A program made the translations under genes and the position numbers. Source: Clostridia bacterium (GTDB lineage Bacteria > Bacillota > Clostridia > Oscillospirales > CAG-272). Taken from it: 55,305 bases of DNA. The stretch is taken from positions 1-55,305 of the forward strand of contig JAFQGP010000086.1 of NCBI GenBank assembly GCA_017415485.1, written 5' to 3'. How positions within the stretch are numbered: the stretch's first letter is position 1; each line of letters starts with the position of its first letter. This document shows positions 48,564 to 55,305 of the stretch, piece after piece. The notes under the pieces were generated by a model. The model saw only the letters and a program-made list of their open reading frames with translations, was not told the origin of the DNA and searched no databases.

Positions 48564-49944
48564 ACTTGATTTCCTCAAGCGTTTTGAATGAGAGTGTAAC
48601 GGTTCCGTTTTCGCTAATATAGTGACGCTTGAAGTTTTTGATCAGGTATTGGTTGTAGTCCTGTTTTTCATACTCCTTATAACTGCTGAGTGCGCAGTCC
48701 CAGAGGACGACTTCGGGAAGGACAAGGCTGTAAACCTCGATCTTGCCGTGAGTTCTGCCGTGGTGGGTGGGCTGAAGAATGTCGCTCTTGAGATGGCTTC
48801 CGTAACGCTTTGCCATGGCGAGCATATTCTTCGACGTTGAATCCCCGAGGAAGAGCGCGCTTTTTCCTCCAACCGAGGTTTTGAACGCCAGCGAAGCGGC
48901 GTTGTTATATTCAAGCGCAGAAACATCGATCGCGGCATCCTCGTGTGTATAAAGGATGTCGATCTCGACGCCGTCGATATTCAGAATATCGCCCGTGTGC
49001 GGCTTGATGATCTGTGTGTATCCCCACTTTTTCGGTGCATCAAGTGTCTTTTTGAGCACGTTGTATGGCGAAGTCGAGTCATCAAGAACCTTGCTGACAT
49101 CCGACTTTGCAAGCATTTCTTCGCTCAGATAGTTAAATATAACGCGCTCGAGCACCACCTCGTCATAGTAAGCCGCCGCAACGTCCGCTATCGCACCGTA
49201 ATGATCCGCGTGCGGGTGAGTCAGTATCCACGCGGCTATAACGGGCAGGCCGTCGCCCGTGTTCTGTTCGCGAAGAAGATTGCGGATCTTTTTGCCCTCG
49301 CCGATTCCGGACCAACCGCCGTCGATAACGATAAAGCTGCCCTGAGGAGTGCGAATGATGTAAGACATTCCCGTGTCCGCGCCGTTGTTTCCGGTGTTGA
49401 CCATTGTGATCAATGGCTCTACTGCACCCTCTGCGCTGTCCTTTACTCCGTAAATATCCGAATAAGCCTCATAGGGATTATAAGGAAGAACCGTAATGCG
49501 CGCGACCTTTTCCGCGGTAAAATAAGATGCGATCAGCGCCGTGTTCTCTTTGCTGAAGGTATAGAAGAAGTTTCCTTCCACCTCACGCTCAGATTCCTGA
49601 GTATATCCGAGAGTCTTGAGATTTTCGAGATACGTGCGGTACTCGCTCTCAAAAACCGAATTCACGATCTTCGCATATACGCCGTCGCCGCAATCATAGT
49701 CGCTTCTTCTCATACCGCCCGAAAAATACGGAATATCCTCGGCAGTTACGGGAGTCAGCTCGGGGCGCGGGCTTGCGGTGGTCTCTTCGGGAGCTGTCGT
49801 TGTCTCTGCCGTTGTTTCAAACACTTCGGTTTCGGGCAAAACGGGATCTGTTGTTTCGTCTGCATTGCCTTCATTTTGAGAGCAGGCGCTCATGAAGATC
49901 ATGAGCGCCACAAGGAAAAGCGACATCAAAGCTTTGCTTTTCAT
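48562..49944 (-). CDS. Lipoprotein with a metallo-beta-lactamase (ComEC-like) domain
   Basis: A 460-aa surface lipoprotein: lipobox MSAC (Cys21), Thr/Glu/Pro-rich spacer (22-65), a small N-terminal domain (about 70-180), then a metallo-beta-lactamase fold with TGMSYIIRTPQGSFIVIDGG and ILTHPHADHYGAI (HxHxDH, about 240-252), LFLGDSTSKNML and LQPTHHGRTHG. This is the ComEC/Rec2 C-terminal hydrolase subfamily in secreted form. Extracellular nuclease or phosphodiesterase activity is a guess. The ATG overlaps the solute-binding-protein stop by one base. Last gene of the operon. Confidence 0.82.
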   Translation of the reverse strand: MKSKALMSLFLVALMIFMSACSQNEGNADETTDPVLPETEVFETTAETTTAPEETTASPRPELTPVTAEDIPYFSGGMRRSDYDCGDGVYAKIVNSVFESEYRTYLENLKTLGYTQESEREVEGNFFYTFSKENTALIASYFTAEKVARITVLPYNPYEAYSDIYGVKDSAEGAVEPLITMVNTGNNGADTGMSYIIRTPQGSFIVIDGGWSGIGEGKKIRNLLREQNTGDGLPVIAAWILTHPHADHYGAIADVAAAYYDEVVLERVIFNYLSEEMLAKSDVSKVLDDSTSPYNVLKKTLDAPKKWGYTQIIKPHTGDILNIDGVEIDILYTHEDAAIDVSALEYNNAASLAFKTSVGGKSALFLGDSTSKNMLAMAKRYGSHLKSDILQPTHHGRTHGKIEVYSLVLPEVVLWDCALSSYKEYEKQDYNQYLIKNFKRHYISENGTVTLSFKTLEEIK

Positions 49945-51404
49945 CAGTCTACCCCGTTGATAAAGTTTTCGATATCCTTTTCCATAGAGGTCTTTACCGA
50001 CGCGATATAGGAAGAAATATCTCTCGAACCCTCAACCATCATTCCGTTGATCTTGGAAGAATAGCCGATGGTGCTCTGAACGGGAATGCTGTACGCGATG
50101 TTGGAATAGATCAGGTCAAGAGTCTGCCAGGAAAGCGCGTCGCGGCTGGTCTGACCGTAGAGTCTGATCTCAAAATAAGTCGAGCGAACGGTCTCGGTCG
50201 AATGATACGCCATAGCCTCAAGGATGAATCCGATCCTCTCGGGATCCTTAACGCAAGAGGGGACGGCTATCGAATAGGGATTGGGAGCATTGCAGGTATA
50301 ATGCTCCTGATCGGTATCTCTCTTGGGAAGCGGCAGGAAGCCGAAGTCATCCTTCATTCCCGAACGCATGGTGTTCGAGTTGGAGATAGTGGTCATAAGG
50401 AAGAGAGCATGACCGTTGACGAACATATCGGTCGCCTCGGTGTTCTTCGCGCAACCGGTATAGAAGAAGTTCTCACCTGTCATAGTATCGAGAATGAGAT
50501 TATACGCATTCACAAAGCCTTCGGTGGTGAAGTAAGCATAAGGAAGCGAGGTCTTGGGATCGATCTTGATATAGCTTGCATCCGCGCCGCTGCAAAGTGC
50601 GCTGTAGGTGGTCGAAGGCACGCCGACAACGGGATACAGGTCGTCCTTATCCGCAACGCCGTTTCCGTTATCCTTGTAAATATCCTTTGCGTAGTTATAC
50701 ATTTCCTCAAGCGTCCACTTGCCGTCGATAGCCTTCTGGTAAAGCTCGTCAACGCTGAGGTTGTTGTCAGCCATAATGGTGTGATTGAAATAGAAGCATC
50801 TGACGTGGTCGAAATGCGAGGTCACCATATTGCTGTAAGTATAGTAAAGATGATCGCCGAATCTGTAATTCAGATTTGCGCTCTGATCCCACCAGGATTT
50901 TTCAAGCGAGATATTATTGATAGAAGCAAGGTCATACCAAAGGCCTTTGCGCGCGAGCGATGTGGCATTGGTATAGTTAAGCATAGCGACATCGAAGGAA
51001 GGATCGCCGCTCGAGATCTCGTTTTCGGCAGTCGTTGCCGCCTTTGAGGACTTGACAACGATCTCGCTCACCTCAACGCCGTATCTTTCGCTCATAATAG
51101 CATTTCTGCGGAATACTGCCTGATCGAGCAGATCCGCCGATGCATCGTCAAGGCCGACAGCGGTAAGTCCCGAGGAATTGAGAATAACAAGTTTTCCCGC
51201 ATATTCCTGGGTTTCGGCGGGAAGCTCGAACACCTCGGCGGGGTCAACGGTGGTTTCTTCGATTGCAGAAGTGGTCTGCGCGGGAGGGGCAGACGCCGCG
51301 GTGGTTTCCGCGTTCGGGTCTGCGGTGTTGGCGCAGGATGCAAGCGGGAGAAGCATCATCGCCGCAAGCACAGCAGCAAGAATTCTTTTAGTTATTTTTT
51401 TCAT
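49944..51404 (-). CDS. Extracellular solute-binding lipoprotein (family 1), orphan
   Basis: A 486-aa lipoprotein. Signal MKKITKRILAAVLAAMMLLPLASC, then a Thr/Ala/Pro-rich spacer (25-58), then a periplasmic-binding-protein type II-like body: RRNAIMSERYGVEVSE, DVAMLNYTNATSLARKGLWYDLASI, FNHTIMADNNLSVDELYQKAIDGKWTLEEMYNYAKD and FVNGHALFLMTT. Family 1 binding proteins normally serve ABC sugar importers, but no permease or ATPase gene is adjacent, so it must borrow a transporter or have a sensing role. It lies 27 nt after the EGGCGG-tailed protein gene. Confidence 0.85.
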   Translation of the reverse strand: MKKITKRILAAVLAAMMLLPLASCANTADPNAETTAASAPPAQTTSAIEETTVDPAEVFELPAETQEYAGKLVILNSSGLTAVGLDDASADLLDQAVFRRNAIMSERYGVEVSEIVVKSSKAATTAENEISSGDPSFDVAMLNYTNATSLARKGLWYDLASINNISLEKSWWDQSANLNYRFGDHLYYTYSNMVTSHFDHVRCFYFNHTIMADNNLSVDELYQKAIDGKWTLEEMYNYAKDIYKDNGNGVADKDDLYPVVGVPSTTYSALCSGADASYIKIDPKTSLPYAYFTTEGFVNAYNLILDTMTGENFFYTGCAKNTEATDMFVNGHALFLMTTISNSNTMRSGMKDDFGFLPLPKRDTDQEHYTCNAPNPYSIAVPSCVKDPERIGFILEAMAYHSTETVRSTYFEIRLYGQTSRDALSWQTLDLIYSNIAYSIPVQSTIGYSSKINGMMVEGSRDISSYIASVKTSMEKDIENFINGVD

Positions 51405-51431
51405 GATCTGTTTTCCTCTCGTTGAACAGGG

Positions 51432-52328
51432 TCAATCTCTTTTCTTGGAAACGATCGCGATGCCGAACATAACAACGACAGCCGCTCCGCCCGCGATCAT
51501 ACCGCCGCATCCTCCCTCGGACTTGGGCGCCTCTGTGGTGGGAGTCGCAGTCGAGGGCGCTTCGGTAACGGGTTCTGTTGCAGGCTCGGTCTCGGGCTCA
51601 GTCGCGGGGGCCTGAGTTTCGGGAGCTTGAGTTTCGGGAGCCTTAGTGGTCTCGGGCTCGGTAACTACGGGAGCCGCGGTGGTTTCGGGCTCTGTCGCAG
51701 CGGTGTTTTCATAGAGAAGTGTTCCGACTGCGCCCGCGGGAGCGAAATATGTGGAAGCAATGCCGTCGATATTGTCGCCGCGGAAGAAATCGATACGAAG
51801 ATAAACCTTCTCCTGGCCAAGAATGTAGGGCGATACGTCAACAGAACGAAGTACCTCGGGGTCACGGTTGGTAGGATCGGCAACGTTGATGCCGTTGCCT
51901 GCGGTTGCGTCATTGATTATGGATGCAACGAGAGTCCAGTTTGACTCGGTATAACCCGCAGCAAAATCAGACTCACCAACAGCGGAAACGTACATACGAA
52001 CGTGGTCGGGCTCACCTGCCGCGATAGAGTAGCCGCGGTAGTTGATGATAAGGGAAAGGAATGCGTTTCCTGCGCCTGCGTCAAATACGAAAACGGAGGT
52101 CGCGCCCTCTGCATTCTTGCTTCCGAGCCAGCCCTTATAGCCCATCTGGGTCGAGTTGCCCGCGGGCTTCATGCCGTTGTTGTAAACGAGAGAGCTTTCA
52201 TAGGTGGAAGTTTCAAGGAAATTGAATTCGATGCTGTAATCGTTGGATGCAGACGCATTGAAAGCGAATGCGGAAAGAAGTGTAAGAGCCATAACGAGAG
52301 CTACGGCAGTTGCGATGATTCTTTTCAT
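51432..52328 (-). CDS. Secreted surface protein with EGGCGG/membrane-helix C-terminal tail
   Basis: A 298-aa protein: Sec signal MKRIIATAVALVMALTLLSA ending near Ser-Ala-Ser, a beta-rich extracellular domain (about 28-190; GYKGWLGSKN, FLSLIINYRGYSI, RMYVSAVGESDFAAG), and a spacer of about 70 residues built from PETTAAP/ETQAP-type repeats. The tail is SEGGCGGMIAGG, a membrane helix and a KKRD end. This tail lacks an LPXTG motif but has the tripartite form of sorting signals (Gly/Cys motif, helix, basic end). The ATG at 52328 fits AAAGGAG 7 nt upstream. Function unknown; probably displayed on the cell surface. Confidence 0.78.
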   Translation of the reverse strand: MKRIIATAVALVMALTLLSAFAFNASASNDYSIEFNFLETSTYESSLVYNNGMKPAGNSTQMGYKGWLGSKNAEGATSVFVFDAGAGNAFLSLIINYRGYSIAAGEPDHVRMYVSAVGESDFAAGYTESNWTLVASIINDATAGNGINVADPTNRDPEVLRSVDVSPYILGQEKVYLRIDFFRGDNIDGIASTYFAPAGAVGTLLYENTAATEPETTAAPVVTEPETTKAPETQAPETQAPATEPETEPATEPVTEAPSTATPTTEAPKSEGGCGGMIAGGAAVVVMFGIAIVSKKRD

Positions 52329-52356
52329 AACCATTCTCCTTTGAATTTGATACATT

Positions 52357-53208
52357 TTATATTTCAACGGTCAAGCCGTCAAAAGCGGGTGTCATACCGA
52401 GCTCTGCCGCCTCTGCCGCAAGCTCTTCGTGTGTCTGGTGCAAAAGGTGTCCGATGTGGCTGAGATAGACCTTTGTGTGATCGTCAAGAAGTCCCAACTC
52501 GCGGAGCTTTTCCTTGGTTTCGTAGCAACCCATAATGTCCATATGCGCCGCCGTGATCAGCTCGCCTCTGCCGAGAGTGCAATCGAGCGAAACGAAATCA
52601 AAGACGTGATCATAAGTCTTGAGCCAATCCCACGCGCTTGTGTAGAAGGGACCTGTATCGTGCGCCCAAAGGATGTGCTTATCCTCCGCAAGGTTATCGA
52701 TAACGTACATCACCGACTGCACGCCCTGCGCGTGATGCGCCTTGAGGGGAGTGATGCGGTATTCGTCGATCTCAAAGGGCGCACCGACCTCGATGGGGTG
52801 ATATTCGACCTGAAAATCCGAGGTGCGGACTCTTCTTCCCTCCGCGTAAGCTTTTTCTCGTGCATCGATCGTCTCGCACATTTTGGTGGATGACGCGGGA
52901 GTGCAATATACGTTCAGCGCACCTTCATATCCTTGCGGGCGGCTGAAAAGATCCTGAGTCAAAAAGTGATCATAATGCGCGTGGGTTATGATGATATTTT
53001 TGATGCGGCGCATATCGAGCCCGCAATAAGCTGTGTGAAGATATGTATCAACGGGGAAATCGATCGAGATCTTATCGTCAATAACAGCCTGCGAGCGGGT
53101 GCGAATATCCTTGCCGCCAAACTCGCGCGCATGACGGCATACAGGGCAATCGCAGAATATCTCAGGTATTCCGCCTCCGCCGCCCGTTCCGTAATATTTA
53201 AGCTTCAA
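52357..53208 (-). CDS. PhnP-like metallo-beta-lactamase-fold hydrolase
   Basis: A 283-aa cytoplasmic hydrolase. It starts with KYYGTGGGGGIPEIFCDCPVC, where the Cys pairs are typical of PhnP and tRNase-Z-related proteins. The metal motif THAHYDHF (HxHxDH) is at about residues 76-83, and HDTG and SHIGHLLHQ supply other ligands. PhnP acts on cyclic phosphodiesters; the natural substrate of this homologue is unknown. It starts with TTG (53208), as the nearby ATG leads to a stop, with AAGGA 10 nt upstream. First gene of the surface-protein operon. Confidence 0.85.
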   Translation of the reverse strand: MKLKYYGTGGGGGIPEIFCDCPVCRHAREFGGKDIRTRSQAVIDDKISIDFPVDTYLHTAYCGLDMRRIKNIIITHAHYDHFLTQDLFSRPQGYEGALNVYCTPASSTKMCETIDAREKAYAEGRRVRTSDFQVEYHPIEVGAPFEIDEYRITPLKAHHAQGVQSVMYVIDNLAEDKHILWAHDTGPFYTSAWDWLKTYDHVFDFVSLDCTLGRGELITAAHMDIMGCYETKEKLRELGLLDDHTKVYLSHIGHLLHQTHEELAAEAAELGMTPAFDGLTVEI

Positions 53209-53246
53209 ATTCTTGCCATCCTTGTATTTTATTTATGTACAATATA

Positions 53247-53274
53247 ATTATATCATAAAAACAGGAAATGTCAA
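53247..53274 (-). promoter_or_regulatory. Promoter of the PhnP-like/surface-protein operon
   Basis: Perfect TTGACA (53274-53269), 16-nt spacer, TATAAT (53252-53247), with TGA before the -10 box. Confidence 0.85.
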
Positions 53275-53304
53275 CAAAATTTTAACAGTTTTAGTGTTAA
53301 TTAT

Positions 53305-53336
53305 AAAAAAGAGCCGATCCGCCGCAGCGGATCAGC
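53305..53336 (-). terminator. Terminator of the 27-codon gene
   Basis: GCTGATCCGC pairs with GCGGATCGGC (53336-53327, 53322-53313), followed on the minus strand by TCTTTTTT. It lies 15 nt past the stop codon of the small gene. Confidence 0.88.
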
Positions 53337-53350
53337 ATATGTTATAACAG

Positions 53351-53434
53351 TTAAGCGATCAATAGTCCCAGTGCAAACAGCACAAGCAGAGCCGCCAGAA
53401 CCGCGCTACTGTTGTATTTATATAAATTAAACAT
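53351..53434 (-). CDS. 27-aa hydrophobic peptide, unknown function
   Basis: A 27-codon frame: MFNLYKYNSSAV, then ALLVLFALGLLIA up to the stop, that is, a polar start and one short membrane helix. It is too short for ordinary gene finding, but has every part of a gene: an extended -10 promoter with an upstream palindrome (53478-53518), AAAGG about 11 nt before the ATG, and a strong terminator immediately after the stop. No known family is recognised; it is neither SpoVM-like nor clearly a type I toxin. The palindrome is shared with the pflB promoter, so expression may be coordinated with fermentation. The rest of the 488-nt gap (53209-53696) holds only the two promoters and the terminator. Confidence 0.65.
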   Translation of the reverse strand: MFNLYKYNSSAVLAALLVLFALGLLIA

Positions 53435-53477
53435 TTTTATTTTTACCTTTCTTTTTTCCTTTTTTCTTTACGGCTAT

Positions 53478-53518
53478 ATTATACCATTTTGTTTGGATAT
53501 TTTCTGTGACTCGGTCAC
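53478..53518 (-). promoter_or_regulatory. Promoter of the 27-codon gene with GTGACCGAGTCAC palindrome
   Basis: An extended -10, TGGTATAAT (hexamer 53483-53478), is preceded at exactly 22 nt by GTGACCGAGTCAC (53518-53506). Spacing and palindrome match the distal pflB promoter (41831-41871), and the spacers share several AT-rich positions. Confidence 0.62.
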
Positions 53519-53629
53519 CAAAAATAAGAAATATTCCTATTTTGGTTGTTTCTCAATGATATGTAACAAAATCTATGTATAAAACAAAAAACTCAACTAT
53601 CGGTTTACACTGACTTTCTATTAAATATC

Positions 53630-53658
53630 TTCACGTACCAAATAAAATATGCTATAAT
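53630..53658 (+). promoter_or_regulatory. Candidate promoter of the XRE regulator gene
   Basis: TTCACG (53630-53635), 17-nt spacer, TATAAT (53653-53658). The -35 is weak. Confidence 0.5.
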
Positions 53659-53696
53659 ATATGCAACGGAGCCGAAATATTTTTTGGAGGATTGCT

Positions 53697-54779
53697 ATGA
53701 AAGAAAATATGGGGCAGATCATCAAGCGTCTGCGTAAAGAAAGAAATCTTACACAAGAAGAACTTGCCGAACAGCTGAACATTTCAGCTCAAGCTATTTC
53801 CAAATGGGAAAACGGTACAAGCTTGCCCGACATTTCGCAGGTAGTACCGTTGGCAAATTATTTTGGAGTAAGCACTGACACACTTTTTTCAAGAGAACAT
53901 AAAAATGATGAAAATGTCAAATCGCTTATTCAAGCAATCTATAACGATGCGGGATGTAACTATACCGTTCGTTTTGAAAAGCTGAAAGCATTATTAAGCG
54001 AATATCCCGCAGATTTGAATATTTTGGATGCGATTGTCCGTTGCGGAACCTTTTTAATTTCTCCAAATCAGTCCAATTCACAAATTTTTCTCGATACAGT
54101 GCATTCAGCAGAGCTATATATCAGAAATTCAAAAAATATTGGCGATGTTGTTCGTATGTACGCAAACAAAATTGATGTTTACGCGCGAGCAGGCAGATAT
54201 GCAGAGGCTGAACAGCTCGCCAAAGAACTAAAGATGCCAGTTATATCATCCGAGATGTATTTGGCGCATATTAGTGAAAAAAGCGAAAATTATAGCGAGG
54301 AGATTCGCCATGAACAAGAATCAATTGCACTTTTGTTAGGTTATATTGCAGGCGAATTAGAGCGACTGGCAGTTGCATACAGAAATAATGGCGAGCTTGA
54401 AAAAGCAATAGAAGTTAACCTTGTGAATATGAATTTGCCATACGCCTTTCATCAAGAAGGGGCATTTCACGCACCTCTGTTTAATTGGTACAGCATTTCG
54501 GGATTTGAAGCGGCTTTTGAATTGGTGGAACTCAAAAGGTATGAGCAAGCAATCGAACTCTTGGAGAGGATTTTTGACTACGGGGAAATCCAATGCCACC
54601 TCTCTTCAAATTGCGCACAGATCGATTCCCCTGTTTTGGATAAGATCGATCTCACCTTGTTTCACGGAGAATTGAAGCTGTCTGATTATCTATGGAAAAT
54701 CACAAGCCCTGAATTTGAGCCGCTTAACAAATATGAAAGATTTCAAAGCTTGCTTGAACGTTATAAAGAATACACGTAA
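53697..54779 (+). CDS. XRE-family regulator with TPR-like C-terminal region
   Basis: A 360-aa protein. An N-terminal Cro/CI-type helix-turn-helix (about 6-62) reads IIKRLRKERNLTQEELAEQLNISAQAISKWENG, then SLPDISQVVPLANYFGVSTDTLF. About 290 residues of alpha-helical repeats follow (for example ARAGRYAEAEQLAKELKMP and ERLAVAYRNNGELEKAIEVNLVNMNLP), the layout of TPR-bearing regulators that bind small peptides or other proteins. The ATG at 53697 has TTGGAGG 6 nt upstream; an upstream ATG 12 codons earlier has no ribosome site. It may act with the convergent TPR protein. Codon use is more AT-rich than the core genes, consistent with accessory DNA. Confidence 0.85.
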   Translation: MKENMGQIIKRLRKERNLTQEELAEQLNISAQAISKWENGTSLPDISQVVPLANYFGVSTDTLFSREHKNDENVKSLIQAIYNDAGCNYTVRFEKLKALLSEYPADLNILDAIVRCGTFLISPNQSNSQIFLDTVHSAELYIRNSKNIGDVVRMYANKIDVYARAGRYAEAEQLAKELKMPVISSEMYLAHISEKSENYSEEIRHEQESIALLLGYIAGELERLAVAYRNNGELEKAIEVNLVNMNLPYAFHQEGAFHAPLFNWYSISGFEAAFELVELKRYEQAIELLERIFDYGEIQCHLSSNCAQIDSPVLDKIDLTLFHGELKLSDYLWKITSPEFEPLNKYERFQSLLERYKEYT

Positions 54780-54840
54780 AACAACATATTTTTATAAAAG
54801 TGCATTAAGACGCTCCGTAACCGGCTCTCTTCTCCAACAG

Positions 54841-54865
54841 AAAAGCCACCGCGTGGGTGGCTTTT
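54841..54865 (+). terminator. Terminator downstream of the XRE gene
   Basis: AAAAGCCACC pairs exactly with GGTGGCTTTT around a 5-nt loop, 61 nt past the stop. Its A and T arms could also serve the convergent gene. Nothing else is seen in 54780-54952. Confidence 0.7.
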
Positions 54866-54952
54866 GGTTATGTATCAAAATACGCCATTGTCGTTGACGG
54901 CACTAAAGGCATCCTTGAAATCTCGCACTATTAACGCCATACTCAAAATGTA

Positions 54953-55305
54953 TTATTTGATCAACGCTTTCTTTTTTCGCTCTACATCTATTACTGCCGC
55001 ATCGTCATCTTTATAACCCCATTCGTCTTTGAGGCAAGTGATCATTCTTTCATAAGTTTGAATCGCCTTATCGGGATTATTCATAATTACATATATTGTA
55101 GCAATGCCATCCAAAGCATCTGTGAATCTCGGCTTTTGGCTTTTCTCAGCTTCCCACGACCGCTCATAAAACTCGATTGCCTTTTCATATTTGCATTGAC
55201 GAGCATAGAATTGAGCCATCTCAAATAGAAAACCTGAATTATCCGAAAACTCTATTAATGCAGATTCCATAATGTCATCCGCTTTCTTTGCATCATATTC
55301 TGCAA
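54953..55305 (-). CDS. TPR-repeat protein, truncated by the right edge
   Basis: The frame is open from the window edge to a stop at 54953, so the N-terminus lies outside. Visible are about 116 residues, with TPR-like helices AEYDAKKADDIMESALIEFSD, GFLFEMAQFYARQCKYEKAIEFYERSW and ALDGIATIYVIMNNPDKAIQTYERMI. The first in-frame ATG (55270) is unlikely to be the true start because coding continues upstream of it. The TPR content and location next to the XRE/TPR regulator suggest a related regulator C-terminus or partner. Confidence 0.75.
   Translation of the reverse strand, partial: AEYDAKKADDIMESALIEFSDNSGFLFEMAQFYARQCKYEKAIEFYERSWEAEKSQKPRFTDALDGIATIYVIMNNPDKAIQTYERMITCLKDEWGYKDDDAAVIDVERKKKALIK

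Noticed and set aside
1..55305. CRISPR arrays, tRNA or rRNA genes, transposases, phage genes
   Set aside because: No regularly spaced repeats, cloverleaf-like genes, rRNA signatures or recombinase motifs were seen while reading; small RNAs without strong structure could still be missed.

Overview
The window looks like a chromosomal segment of an anaerobic, low-to-mid-GC member of the Bacillota, class Clostridia, most like the uncultured gut Oscillospirales/Christensenellales type. This placement is inference from content: a dcw cluster with a PASTA-bearing SpoVD/PBP2-type transpeptidase, a short HisG with a separate HisZ, a tryptophan T-box leader, pyruvate formate-lyase, strong AGGAGG-type ribosome sites, and lipoproteins with Thr/Glu/Pro-rich linkers. 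No rRNA, tRNA, CRISPR array, phage module or transposase was seen.

Region 1 (1-14822, minus strand) is the division and cell-wall cluster: mraZ, rsmH, an unusually long ftsL, spoVD/pbpB, murE, murF, mraY, ftsW, murG, ftsQ, ftsZ, then a nucleoside hydrolase and a strong terminator. A near-consensus promoter and an MraZ-box-like repeat lie upstream of mraZ. murD, murC, murB and ftsA are absent from their usual places. A further gene begins at base 3 and runs off the left edge.

Region 2 (14960-17600) holds a F420-0:glutamate ligase-family protein and an unrecognised lipoprotein. Region 3 (17675-26317) is one compact histidine operon in which almost every junction overlaps or touches: a TrpR-like regulator (YerC family), then hisZ-G-D-C-B-H-A-F-IE and a PHP histidinol phosphatase. 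A consensus promoter and a palindrome lie just upstream of the regulator. Region 4 (26347-28817) is a Trp T-box leader (specifier TGG) driving trpB2 and a HAD phosphatase.

Region 5 (28898-38742) is accessory: small membrane proteins, two copies of a MITE-like inverted-repeat element, two AraC regulators (one with a large C-terminal domain), an FAD-dependent oxidoreductase, a ribbon-helix-helix regulator with a perfect operator palindrome, an SGNH-type lipoprotein and a split chromate transporter. Region 6 (37551-41871) is a pflB-pflA-chrA-chrA operon with two promoters. The upstream promoter carries a GTGACCGAGTCAC palindrome that recurs, with identical spacing, in front of a 27-codon membrane peptide gene near 53.4 kb.

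Region 7 (41873-55305) contains a BlaI/BlaR1-type operon whose BlaR1 lacks a penicillin-sensor domain and whose output is a lipoprotein plus a membrane protein; a YcxB-like/GNAT/GH30 operon; a PHP protein; and a surface-protein operon (PhnP-like hydrolase, a secreted protein with an EGGCGG plus membrane-helix tail, an orphan solute-binding lipoprotein, a metallo-beta-lactamase-fold lipoprotein). The right end has the 27-aa peptide gene, an XRE regulator and a TPR protein cut by the edge.

Most of the window is recognisable housekeeping. The less ordinary parts are the shared palindrome promoter pair, the 27-aa gene, the BlaR1 variant, the EGGCGG-tailed surface protein and the MITE family. All functional statements come from reading sequence and motifs; no searches were run.
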